Shown in pieces: positions 35,561-46,639 of a stretch of 64,000 nucleotides of DNA. A program made the translations under genes and the position numbers. Numbering within the stretch: the stretch's first letter is position 1; each line of letters starts with the position of its first letter. This DNA is from Henricia sp. BOLD:AAB3569 (Eukaryota > Echinodermata > Asteroidea > Spinulosida > Echinasteridae), in contig JBBELK010000164.1 of NCBI GenBank assembly GCA_037783545.1, forward strand, positions 62,001 to 126,000, read 5' to 3'. Under the pieces are notes generated by a model, which was given only the letters and a program-made list of their open reading frames with translations, was not told the origin of the DNA and ran no database searches.

Positions 35561-35750
35561 ATTGGCCAGTGACCGCTAGCATTATTGCTGTGTGATTGGC
35601 CGTCGCCATTTTGCATTGTCTTCATTGGCCAAACTACTGCGCGTACAATCTCGCTGGTCCCCTGCACGACCCGGACCGTGTATTTCACAATGCACTGCGG
35701 CGGTCGTGAACCAACTGATATTGTGCCCTACTTGCTCCCGATTGGGTGTT
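35561..35750 (+). promoter_or_regulatory. Candidate NFYC promoter with four CCAAT boxes
   Basis: Four ATTGG (reverse CCAAT) pentamers at 35561, 35595, 35624 and 35741, spaced 34, 29 and 117 bp, in a locally GC-richer segment. A YY1-type element (CGCCATTTTG) sits at about 35604. The segment is about 500 bp before the first coding exon, which begins at an acceptor (36239), so a 5'UTR exon must lie upstream, plausibly here. NF-Y itself binds CCAAT, so feedback control is possible. The motifs are seen; promoter function is inferred. Confidence 0.5.
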
Positions 35751-36239
35751 AATTTCTGGGATAGCTGTACTTTCGACTAATCAAGAAAGATTGCATTATT
35801 TGTGATCATTTTTCAGGTTTTTGAGGAAGTTAAATAATAAAATGCAAGGGCCACAATCTGTAATGTGTGTTACACATCCCCGGAGAGTGAAAGAGTTTAT
35901 CAGAAAACTTGTAAATGGCACACTTGTCAATCCTAATTTTTCAATTCTCAGTAGGCCTATATTTTGATACATGACAACTCAATCATACAATTTAATTATA
36001 AAACTTGAATCAATTGTAGTTTTCAAATCTAGACAAAGGTTTCTGGGCTGCAACACTATAACATAATTATGTAGATGTGAATTTATTGCATTGCTTTGGT
36101 ATCATATTAGTATAAAAATAAATTATATAGGGGCCTATTTTGTTAATTTCAAGATTTTGTGCAGTGCATAAAAATGTCACTCATAAAATTATGTAAGCCA
36201 CTAAAAAGTTGTGTTACCAAATGATGTTTTCTGCACAGA

Positions 36240-39200
36240 ATGGATGAAGCTTCAACTTCCGAGGAGCCGTCATCGGCTATGCAGGCTCATGAAAATTTCT
36301 GGATAGCACAGACCGACAATATAAATAACATGAAGTGTGTAAGTTCCTGCGCTTTTTTTTCTTCATAATTTGTATTATTTGCATGCTTTTGTTTTAAAAG
36401 TTCCCAGTCATTTTTTTATGTTTTATTTATTTTTGCATGTTTTTTCCCTGTTGATTTCATCAAAGCAAAATTTGCAGTTGGTTTACTAACAAAAAGTTGT
36501 TATCATAAAGGCAGTATACATCATTGCTAATCTCGAAAATCAGAAATGTTCACATATTTACGCTTAACTTACACAATATAAACATGATGACCGTAGAAAA
36601 CTTCCCCGAAATGGTTTTGTCTGAAGTGCTATAGACAGTCTTTGGGAAATGAGTAAAACAATTAGTTTTCGTCTCATGAGACGAAAATTCAATTCGCCCC
36701 AAAACCATTTCGCCCAAGTGCCATTTCGCCCCAAATCACTTCGTCCAAACACTACAGGCCGTGGTTCAGGGCGAAATGGTTCAGGGCGAAGTGGTTTTGG
36801 GACGAAATGACTGCAAACCCTTTTTTGACTGTTTCCTCAAAAGTTAGACGAAGTACAGAGCTGGTTTTTGCTCAGGTTGGTTTTAATCATGCATATCTTC
36901 AATCACACAGGGGGATAAAACTATTTGTAACAGTTTACCAATCATGTATACTATCTTTAAATAAAAAAGAAAACAAAAGAGATGAAAATTTAAAAAAAAG
37001 TAGAACATTCTGCATATAATTTTTAATTTATTATTAATTTATTTTTTTAGAATGATTTTAAGACACAGGAGCTACCGCTGGCAAGAATCAAGAAAATTAT
37101 GAAACTGGACGAGGAAGTTAAGGTAAAATAGAATTACGATTTCTACTTGTTTCATCTATGCTTTAATGATCACTGTATTTGGCCTCAATTTATCAGCCAC
37201 ATAAACCGAGTATAAACTGCCCTTTTCTCCTTATAAGTTTCGTTACAATTTAAATAATTTAACCAACTTTTAAAACATTTATGTTACAGATGATCAGTGC
37301 AGAGGCACCCGTTCTTTTTTCAAAGGCAGCTGAAATTTTCATCGCAGAGCTCTCTCTACGAGCGTGGCTTCATACAGAAGACAACAAAAGGAGAACATTA
37401 CAGGTAAGAAAATTATTTGTCTTTTGGAATACAATATTCAACAGGTAAAACACACAAAGTCAGATTCTAAACTTTTGACAAGTTGATAAAATTGTCCAAT
37501 TTGGCTTTTATCTCATATTGCGACAAAAGCCTTCATTTGCTTTATTATTCTTAAATACAGCACTATGAGCAGTCCTTTTCTTTATTTGCTTAAATATGTT
37601 TTATAAAAGTTAATTTTTTATTCATTTTCCCTGTTTCTCCCATTTTATTTCAATCGGTCACACAAGTGTCAAACTCTAATGATACAAGAGATTAAAGACT
37701 TTTTCACGCTACAGCCGAGTGGTCATTAACTTAGTGCTCACTCTTTCACTTTTTTCCCTTTCTACAGAGAAATGACATCGCCATGGCAATAACCAAGTAT
37801 GACCAGTTTGATTTCCTAATTGATATTGTGCCGAGAGATGAGTTGAAAACAACCAAGAGAACGGTATGTTAAGAAAAATAGACGGCCGAAGTGAATACAT
37901 CATCTTTTGTCAGTTGCCTAGGCAATGGCTCTACAATAAAAATTACTTTCCGCAGCCATGTTTAGAGCCAATTACCATGGCAACCAACGTCCCACTTCAG
38001 CTGTCTATGTATTTCACCAACTTTCACTCATAATTGTACTTTTTAATAACTTTTTATTAAGCAGATTTGATAGTAATTTCATGATTAAAAAAGTAGCAAC
38101 CAAACTTGGGATAAGAGAAAAATCAAATGGGCTTCATTGGGATTCGAACCCTAGACCTCTGACTCACCAGGCAGATGCTTTACCAGCTGAGTTAAAAGGC
38201 ACAGTGGTATACCTCATCAGGTTTCCCCCATCTCTCACACGAGACAGTTGAGCTATAAGGCACAGTGGTTTATTCCCTTAGGTTTTTCCCCAAGACCTCC
38301 GACACACTGAGCAGATGCTCTACCAGCTGAGCTTTTAAGGCACAGTGGTATACTCCCCTAGGTTTTCCCCAAGACCTCTGGCACACTGGGCAGATGCTGT
38401 ACCAGCTGAGCTGTTAAGGCACAGTTGTATAGTGAGCCTGCCCTCTTGTGGTTATTCCATTGTTACTGCGGTGTATTTTTATTGTGACGTCACGTAAACA
38501 CCCTGGAGATACACTGCAGTTTTTATTCGTCGGATTATTCTATACTCCCTCAGGTTTTCCCCAATGAACACAGTTGTTTTCTCAGTGTTTGAATGGTGAT
38601 TAGTCACTATATTGTGTTAAACGTAGGCCGGAATAAGACAACTTTCTTGGTGATTCAAGGCTTTTATTTCTTCATTTGTGAAACAAGGACGGCCAGGTGC
38701 AACAAGCAGCGATGATGCCAGAACAAGTACAGTACTACTTCCAGCTAGCTCAGAACCAGACAGCCACGACAACGGCAAGCGCTGCTGCTGCTGCTGGTGC
38801 AGGGACGGCCATTCCACAGAATCTTGGTACACTCATTGCAACCACTCAGGCACAACAGGTGAGTTCGTTGTGATAGTTTAGACTGGGGGGGAAGGGCAGG
38901 TGCTGATTTTAAAAGGGACACAGACAGGGGGGCACTGGTCAGAAAATCTGCTGAAGTCAAGAGAGTTGTAGGTGTGTGGCAATCAAATTATCTGACCCCT
39001 ATAAAGTCGGACAGTTTGATGGTGGGGAGGGGGGCGTAGTACGGTCCATGTAGGTCTGAAAGCAAACGTTTGGACTTTTATGCAGCACATGTGACAGAGA
39101 GTACCCCCTTCCATGATCCCCCATTGTGTCTCAAACAAAACAAAAGGGAAGAGTGTGTTGATGAGGTATAGGGGCGGTAGGGTAAGTCCCTTTGTCACAT

Positions 39201-42200
39201 GTCATGCTGGGTATATGGACTTGATATTTGGTAATTTTATGACCAGTGCCCCTGCTACACAAGCTCTAGATCTTCAGGAAACATTCCAAGGAGCTGGAAT
39301 TATGTGATGCGATCATGATAATTGACCTTTATTATGGTGCGTCCATATTTGTCATGTTCCCCAAAGTATGTGTTGGGCACGATCAGTGCATCCGCACGTG
39401 TAATCTCGCATTTTCTTGATTGCGCAACGCGTGTGCCATTGTGATTTTTTTCTGCAAGCCTCACTTTGGTTACGTTCATTTCAATAGGAGAAAAGGAAAG
39501 ATGGCCGCACCGTGATAAAGGTCTATTGAGTCATACTTCGGCTGCTTTTGATCAAACTGGATTTCTTACAGTCTCGGAGCTAGCTTCTTATTCAGTGGTC
39601 TTTGTCACAGGTCACCAAACTCTCCCATGTTTGTCCTCCAGATGTAGGGCGAGAACAATAAAGCCAAGTGCATTTCTGCATCCATCCGGATGACAAACAG
39701 GGGAGTTTAGTGACCTGTAAGAGTGTGATGAAACCGCCCCATATATAGCCCAACAGCTACTCATTTGAGTACGACCTCCCATTCAAAGGTTATGGGAAGT
39801 AAAAAACAGATTAAATCATTATTTTTGGACATTTATGAAGCTATGGCATGATGAGTCTTCTCTATTTTACAAGCTTGACAGCTGCAGACAGTTCCATTGC
39901 AACTCGCTGAACCCATGGCAAACTTACAAAAGGTTTGGCGAGTTGCGATGGATTTGGGTACCTGTGACGTGTCGCAAGTCTCTTTTAAATCGACCCCAGA
40001 GATTCCTTGATTGACAGATTTTTTTTATTGACAGCTGCAGACAGTTCAGGTCTCGGGAAGCGACGCCCAGGCATCTACAGCCCAACTCATTTCAGCACCA
40101 GGCACCACCATCCAGCTACAACAAGCTGGGCAGACATCGGGGAACATACAGCACATCATTACCAACACAGGGGAGATACAACAGGTGGGCGGGGCAGATG
40201 TTTGGGAGGGGGAGGAGTTTGTTATATAGAGCAAAATAGCATAATCCAGCTCCAACAAGCTGGTCAGCACAAGCTGGTCAGCATACACACCACAGACGCA
40301 GTCGTGAATCGAACCCACGACTAATGGAATTAGACACGGTCTTGGGTTCAATGCGCCAAACCACTCGGCCATAGTATTCCAAACCTGTGATCTTGTTAGT
40401 AAAGCTTCGTCTACATTGGCAAACAGATGTGTTTGCTGATGTTTTTCTATGTGTCTACAATGGCAAACATAAGCTAACTTCAAACTTTTGTTTGGTGCAG
40501 TTTGTCAATGTTTTGTTGTGCTTTGTATAAATCGGAAAAAGCATGGACGACAAAGTGAAGGCTCTGTGTGTTGGTGCCTCGGCAAAGTCGACGGCGAAGA
40601 CGCAACAAAAAATGCGACAGATGTGAATGGTTCCTGATTGGTTCAGACATAAAACATGAGCAAACAAATGTTTGCCAATAGCTACATGTCCAAGCACCGG
40701 CAAACATGGTTTGGTGAAGTTTGCTGTCCACACCCGCTGACTTTTCGAAAAACCATTACAAAACATGAAGTTTGGTCATGTTTTGTGTGAAATGTTTGCC
40801 AGTGTAGACGGGGTTTAAAGGCCCAGTGTATCATTTGCAATGACCCCAAAAAGTAATCAACGAGTTTACAGGGGAAAAGTTCTGAAAGTAAAGATTGAAT
40901 TAATAGCAACTATCCAATGAAAGGTTTTCGCTCAAAATTATATAATTTTACCAGAAAATAATCCGTAAAGATGAAATTATTTAGATCGTTTGCAAACGAT
41001 TTACTTATTTTTGGTTCGCATCTACGCGGTCCAAAATGCATGGGCGCTGTGTACTCCGTGTGCGTGTTCCAACGCGATGCATTTTTATGGATCGCGCGCA
41101 CACGCAGTATGTGCGCCACAGAGTGCATGACGCAAGCCACATAGTACCCGATCAACTGAGAACGAATATTTGAAACACCCCGCCAAGACCAGGAAAATGC
41201 ATATGGATTTTCATTGTTTTTTTAAACGTGGTACATTTGACAAAGCTGAGATTTCTTCGGATGAGTTTGTTGATGTCTTTCTTTTGATTTATAATGGTTT
41301 TATTCGCAGAATCGCTCAAAAACAGATCATCTACAGGGCCTTTAAAGGCAGTATACATCATTGGTAATCTCGAAAATCAGAAATGTTCACAGATTTATGC
41401 CTAACTTACACAATATAAACATGATGACTGTAGAAAACCTTCCCTGAAATGGTTTTGTCTGAAGTGCTATAGTCTTTGAGAAATGAGTAAAACAATTAGT
41501 TTTCGTCTCATGAGACGAAAATTTAATTTGGCCCAAAACCATTTCGCCCAAAATTACCTCGTCCAAACACTACATCGCCCAAATGCCTGAACCACGGCCT
41601 GTGCACGAAGTGGTTTTGGGGCGAAGTGGTTTTGGGGCGAAATGACTGCAAACCCTTTTTTGACTGTTTCCTCAAAAGTTAGACGAAGTACGGAGCTGGT
41701 TTTTGCTTAGGTTGGTTTTAATCATGCATATCTTCAATCACACAGGGGGATAAAACTATTTGTAACAGTTTACCAATCATGTATATACTATCTTTAAAGG
41801 TTGTCTACTTGTTTGGTGATTTTGGTGATTACCCTCCAAAAAAATGTCTGAATTATTATCTAAAAGCTTACTTGTTATCAAGATGGTAATGGTAGTAATT
41901 ATCCTGTAAAATTATTTTGTGCCCCCAAAATGACAAAACTATTTGAATCTCAGATCGCCTACAGGCGATCTTTGGAGCCATTCATTCATGTACAAAAACG
42001 TGATTGGATTTTAAAAAGTTTTCCGAAGTATTACTGCATCTATATGGCTGAAATTTCTACAAGGTAGTAATTTCGACCTAAGCTTTCAATTACCAGTGGA
42101 AATCATGCCGTTTTTAACAGTTTACCAAACAAGTCTACTACCTTGCTTCTTTTTATAATAGGTGCAGCTCCCAGTGGGGCAACAAGTACAGTACGTCAGG

Positions 42201-42776
42201 CAGAATCAAGGCCAACAGCAAGGGTTACAGCAAGCGGGACAGGAATTTGTCACACAAATCCCAAACACTCAGGTAAAGCCATTGCACTGTCCTACCAATA
42301 TTTCCGGCGACGATCTTATTTACTCTGCAGTTTATAAAATTAATAACAGGGATGCATGCTGACCAACGTGAATGGAACAGATTCCCCTGTATGCTTTAAT
42401 TAGCAGCTAATTGCCGACGCGGACGTACACGGCCAGCGTTAGTACCGTGTAAACTTATATGTACAATCTGTGCGCATGTATTTGAATGCCCGCAATGTAC
42501 TACTATGCTTTCTGATTGGGCGACAAGATTTCTGTCGCTGCTTCTACGGCGAAATGGGTCGGATTTCAGCAGGGCCTCGGGACGCATGAGTACAGGAGTG
42601 CGTTAAAGAGGCACTGTTGCAAGAGAATCAGGATTATGGAGTTCCTTCTAATAAATTTGGTCTTGTTGTTTTTCTGCTCTCAGCCTCCGATTTACCAGAT
42701 CCAGACACAGTCGGGAACACAGCAAGTGTTTCTGCAGCAACCTGCGACAACAGCAGCAACAGCCACTGCACAATAA
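36240..42776 (+). CDS. NFYC: Nuclear transcription factor Y subunit gamma (NF-YC), eight coding exons
   Basis: Histone-fold subunit of the trimeric CCAAT-binding factor NF-Y. Exons: 36240-36338, 37051-37122, 37290-37403, 37768-37863, 38688-38858, 40035-40184, 42162-42272, 42684-42776. Every junction is phase 0; total 301 aa. The histone fold covers residues about 34-127: [19 protein letters not shown], then [39 protein letters not shown], and [20 protein letters not shown], all near-identical to the family. [10 protein letters not shown] closes it. The rest is a Gln-rich activation region with QYYFQLAQ and [10 protein letters not shown], both conserved in vertebrate NF-YC. The first coding exon starts 1 nt before the ATG at an acceptor. 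Because all junctions are phase 0, skipped or extra cassette exons would stay in frame, and I may have missed one. AATAAA overlaps the stop codon. Confidence 0.95.
36507..36961. repeat. Dispersed repeat, copy 1 (NFYC intron 1)
   Basis: About 455 bp that is strongly similar to 41345-41799 in the same orientation: starts GGCAGTATACATCATTG, has the palindrome TCGTCTCATGAGACGA, a run of TTTCGCCC/GGGCGAAATGG motifs, and ends TACCAATCATGTATA. Its identity as a transposon class is not clear. Confidence 0.75.
38119..38430 (-). repeat. Tandem tRNA-like SINE units in NFYC intron 4
   Basis: Minus-strand units with CTCAGCTGGTAAAGCATCTG (A-box/D-arm); the first also keeps a perfect B box GGTTCGAATCC. At least three units (D-arm near 38163, 38303 and 38381), the last two about 78 bp apart, each ending in CACTGTGCCTT. 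Degenerate anticodon stems argue against tRNA genes. Confidence 0.65.
40233..40380. repeat. Partial exon copy and tRNA-like fragment in NFYC intron 6
   Basis: 40241-40264 (ATCCAGCTCCAACAAGCTGG and following TCAG) nearly repeats part of exon 6. Next to it, on the minus strand, 40296-40375 reads TATGGCCGAGTGGTTTGGCG and GGGTTCGATTC, tRNA A- and B-box-like. The latter is another SINE head. Confidence 0.5.
40388..40813. mobile_element. Palindromic element in NFYC intron 6
   Basis: Ends GCTTCGTCTACATTGGCAAA and TTTGCCAGTGTAGACGGGG are inverted; TGGCAAACA/TGTTTGCC motifs recur through the interior. Frames of about 100 codons on the minus strand here are repeat shadows. Confidence 0.65.
40815..41345. 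mobile_element. Inverted-repeat element ending GGCCC in NFYC intron 6
   Basis: Begins TTTAAAGGCCCAGTGTATC and ends TACAGGGCCTTTAAA, directly abutting the preceding palindrome and the following dispersed repeat. The interior has CGCGCACACGC-rich sequence and no convincing frame. Confidence 0.5.
41345..41799. repeat. Dispersed repeat, copy 2 (NFYC intron 6)
   Basis: Same orientation and near-identical to 36507-36961, with small indels inside the GGGCGAA-motif block. Confidence 0.75.
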
Positions 42777-43139
42777 ACACTCAGATGTCAACAACAGGTG
42801 TTATTCATTTTTTGTACTTCTTCTTACACTGTATTTAAATCACAGAAAATATCTATGAATAATCTTAAAACAAGTAGCAGATATCATGCTTCACATATGT
42901 TGTATCTTTCGCATAAATTTGGTTGTATTGGTAAACACATCCTAAAACACAACCTGACTACATGTACTAAATCAAATGTATGCAAAATGTTTTGTATGAC
43001 AAACTTCACATTTCAATGTCTGTTGTGACATGAGAGGTCACGTTTTCTGTACAATACCATGTAAATTTTGCAAACTACTCGCACCTTGAAGAGGAAAACG
43101 GTGAAATGAAGTTTGCAATATGTACTGTGCAGTTCACAG

Positions 43140-43960
43140 TTTCATCTAGCCACCCGTCTGCCCGTCTTTTGGACGGGCAGTGTGTGATTTTAGATGGGCA
43201 CTTTGAGAAATGGACAATAAAACATGACAGGTAGAATTTTGTAAAATGGACATTAAAAATGACAGGTGGATTTTTGGTTTAAAATGTATTGATTGCTTTC
43301 GATGATGTAGAACATCCGGTAATGTGTGGTGGGCAACAGTCACGCGCGTACACAATACCCACCAGCGTATTTTCATTCGAAGATGCCACACACGTAAACG
43401 CGCGTTGCGATACGTTCAAAATATTGAGCATGCAGTCAGCTTGTAAACACAAAAGTGCTTCTACTTGATCGCGATTTTTAGCCGTAAGAAATACGTTTTT
43501 ATCTTTATCGATACAACAGCCATGGCGCAACAACATAAAGCAAGGTTAAGCAACAAACGTAAGTGCAACCAATGCGCTTTTCTTGCTCTGTTTGCTGGTT
43601 ATTACTCGAGCCACGTGGGTCATGAAAAATGCCCACCAAAATGGTGGATGGAAGGGGTGACGTCACCGGAAAGCAATCAATACATACTTGACCGACTAAG
43701 TTGCATTTTTGTTTAGAATGAAAACACAAAAGTACCTCGTAATTTGTGCGGCAGGCCACCACATCCAGCCAGCCGGCCATGGTATGAGTTGTGACTCTTG
43801 TACATACATGTGTGACGTGTGCATACGTGTACCCTACGTGACCACATCTATCACGATTTCACACTTGCCTGGTGTTTGTAACCACTTTATCCATTTGTGC
43901 GCCAGTCACAGGACGGGTAGTTTTTAACTGCACCTTAGTACTAGTAGGACAGGCAGTTTT
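43140..43960. repeat. Inverted-ended repeat with a 64-residue frame
   Basis: GCCCGTCTTTTGGACGGGCA near the left and CAGGACGGGTAG...GGACAGGCAG near the right suggest inverted ends of a DNA element. A plus-strand frame from ATG 43522 encodes MAQQHKARLSNKRKCNQC, with a later SHVGHEKC. This Cys/His spacing could be a zinc ligand set but matches no family I know. Confidence 0.4.
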
Positions 43961-44696
43961 GGAAATCCTAAATGAAACCCTGCTGTAGTTTTGATCAGAA
44001 CGGAAGTTTATTTGCAGTTAACTTTTTAGTTAAGGGCTCTCAAAGAAAAAACAATTTTGTTAAGTTATCAGCCTGATTAAACCTGTATGGGGTGTGCTGA
44101 TTCCTGGAGCCACACGTCTCAAAAAACAGTCCCTGAGAAGTGCAGGTTCTAAGAGAGCACTTCACACAGAGTGGTCTACCCTACCTCATCGGCTCTTATG
44201 GAGGCTGGTGCAGGCAGCCCTGCCACAAGCATTTATTACTGAGCGATAGAATGTTAAATCTCGCGGTCAAAGTCATAATTTTCGGGAATAAATGTATATA
44301 TGTTCATAACTATAGTTGTGTTTTTAAATTTAAGTTCATTTTAAAGAGGTTTTCGTTAAGCATCAATGAATCATTTGAGAGACATTATATTATCATTCCC
44401 CTTCAACTCAGTAATACAAATTCAATGGGTAATCAACAGTTTCCATTCGTTCCAGGGTGGAAAGTTTATTGCAAATCCGTAACGACCCTGCCTAAATTGT
44501 GAGATTACATGTACAGTTTGTAAACACATTAAATATCACATGAAGCGAAAATTATTATTTGTGTGAATGTAATTTTTGAACGTCACAAGAACCCGTCCTT
44601 AGTTTGCATTACAGATAATCGGCCAGACATTTTTTAACTCTTTCACTACGGGATTTTTTCAAGGAAAAACCTTTGCCATAAGACTGGTCAGTCACT

Positions 44697-44773
44697 TGCT
44701 GGCCCGCCCTTTTGTGGTCACCTCATCGTATGACGTCACTGCAGTACAATGAGGTGACCACAAGAGGGTGGGC
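44697..44773. repeat. Short hairpin
   Basis: GGCCCGCCCTTTTGTGGTCACCTCAT pairs across about 25 bp with ATGAGGTGACCACAAGAGGG TGGGCT. Possibly a small MITE remnant. Confidence 0.5.
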
Positions 44774-45127
44774 TATCTCGACCCTGATTTGTTGTACTCG
44801 TTCTAGTGTTACGTCCTGCTATTCTCTTCAGTATGCTTGGAAAATGTCAAGAAAAATTACGTTGGACTCGTTATTTTTCCTGTTAGAAGAATCATCGGGG
44901 AGAATAGACCACGGTACAACATTCTGGAGATTCCAGGGACTTCCATGGTAAGTTTGTCAATGTTAAATTTTGACTAAGGTGAAATTTCACTTTGGAGAAA
45001 GGCCGCCATCTTTGACGTGTTCGAAAACTCAACATGGCAAATGGGGTTCAAAAGGTAAGGGGCTAAAAGTGATACATAGAGTCCCAATGTAAACATCAGA
45101 AAATCACTTTCAGCCTTCTAAAAGTAA

Positions 45128-46592
45128 TCAGACACAATCCGTGGGAATCTTGACGTACCATATTCCCCTTTTAGGTCGAACCTTCACTGGTTTCTTCAAC
45201 CATCGGGGATTGACAAGCTTTGTGAGGTATTTTTCATTGAGTGGCGTCAGGAGGGCGCTCTTTTCCCACTCGGCTACCTTCTCGCTGTCGGCATCCTCCG
45301 GGCACTGCCAAGTCTCTCCAATATCCACCAAGCCTTCCATTAAATGAAAAGAAAAGTATTTTGTTTTAGAAAATCTACAGGAGAGCACGGACAGTACTCC
45401 TGATACAGTCTTGATCATGTTCCCGTCTTCAAGTACCGGTACATGAAAGTGAACAACCCAAGTGATTCATGAAGCTCGACTGAATGTCCCATTCATTTTA
45501 ACCTGTACTAGCCATCTGTTTACAAGGTCTAAATCAAAACATGTCTTCATCGGCTGAGGGTTGATTGCAGCATGAACACCCCGTATTTTACTTGTTATGA
45601 CATAAACCGGGGACACTGAAATGTTTAGTGCATGAGGTCCCAGTGGTTGTCCGTGCAAGATAATCTTTTCGTAAGGGGCATCTCAGCTTTTTTGGTCGAT
45701 TTTTATATACCATGTATCGTCTTTTAGACAATAGACCCGATGCGTAGCGGCCATGATAGAGGGCAGGTTTTCATATTTAAATGATGTGACAATAGATCCA
45801 CAATGTGCCTACTTGTGCATGACGCACTGTGACAATGTAACTGCTCTCTATCATGGCCGCTACGCATAAGGTCTATTTGCTTTACTAGTACTGGAAACGG
45901 TCCTTGATACTATTTGTGTCTCCCAAAGACACAGCAAATTTTGATGCGCAAATGTGTATATCATGGAGTGCGCCCTATATATTGCAGCTTGTGAATCTAC
46001 CTATGAAAGGTTGCGTTCGAGGTGACTATTCTTGACTTGGGTAACTTGTTCTCGATTGATAGGTGGTGTCTGATCCTGTTCCGTGTGTAGTGTTTTCAGG
46101 TCGTGTTCCCGTTATTAGGGCGAGAGAATGAGGTAACCCGTGTCAAGGACAGACCACCCGAACTCGGCTAAAGCTCTTACCAGCAATTATTCCTCGTCCG
46201 TGCTTCTCCCCATCCTCGAGCAATACCTGAATCTCATCGTCTTCATGAATCTTCTTAAGGAATTCTATCCAGTTGCCACGTTCCCAGTCCTTCCATGCTA
46301 CGTGTATTGCGACTGTTTTCCCCTCTATTTCTTTGAACATCGGATTCCATCTGGTTTCGATGGTCTTAATTCCATTCAATATGAATCCTGCGTAAGGCTG
46401 CCTGGCTGCTACGCACGGGTACGTCTCTGTGGTGGAAGTCTCGGATGTATCTGAGGCACTACACTGTTGTTTTGAAGAAATTTGACTTTCGTCGATTTGA
46501 GTATTCAGAGTGGTGCCATCTGGCTTCTGCTTTGGGTAGGGCATGTGTCTCAGAATCTTAAACTTGGAGATTGCGCAGTCTTTGGTTGCCAT
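45128..46592 (-). CDS. EOLA1-like ASCH-domain protein, two exons
   Basis: Exons 46592-46181 and 45333-45128; donor GCTG|GTAAGA and acceptor AAG|GCTTGG restore Gly and the motif GIIAGLVDIGETWQCPED. Total 205 aa against 158 in human EOLA1. The ASCH fold spans about residues 61-205: AARQPYAGFILNGIKTIETR, then AIHVAWKDWE, GEKHGRGIIAG, WEKSALLTPLNEKYLT, and NPRWL. The 60-residue N-terminal extension (Ser/Thr/Gln-rich) has no counterpart in the human protein. ASCH proteins bind nucleic acids or act on modified nucleosides; vertebrate EOLA1 is implicated in mitochondrial translation and endothelial signalling, but its reaction is not settled. The start was taken at the ATG 46592; an upstream TTG frame extends further. 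Confident for the family. Confidence 0.9.
45733..45874. mobile_element. Palindromic MITE, ATAGACC type
   Basis: AGACCCGATGCGTAGCGGCC at the left pairs with GGCCGCTACGCATAAGGTCT at the right; AT at 45731-45732 and 45875-45876 flanks both ends. It lies in the intron of the EOLA1-like gene. Confidence 0.65.
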
Positions 46593-46639
46593 TGTAATAG
46601 GAGTCAGTCCGAAGTAAAACAACTTTTATTTGGATTTGT

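Noticed and set aside
40046..40483. 145-codon minus frame overlapping NFYC exon 6
   Set aside because: The frame runs through the Gln-rich NFYC exon and a SINE fragment; no recognisable protein.
44712..44951. 79-codon frame after the 44697 hairpin
   Set aside because: Begins inside the hairpin; no similarity recognised.
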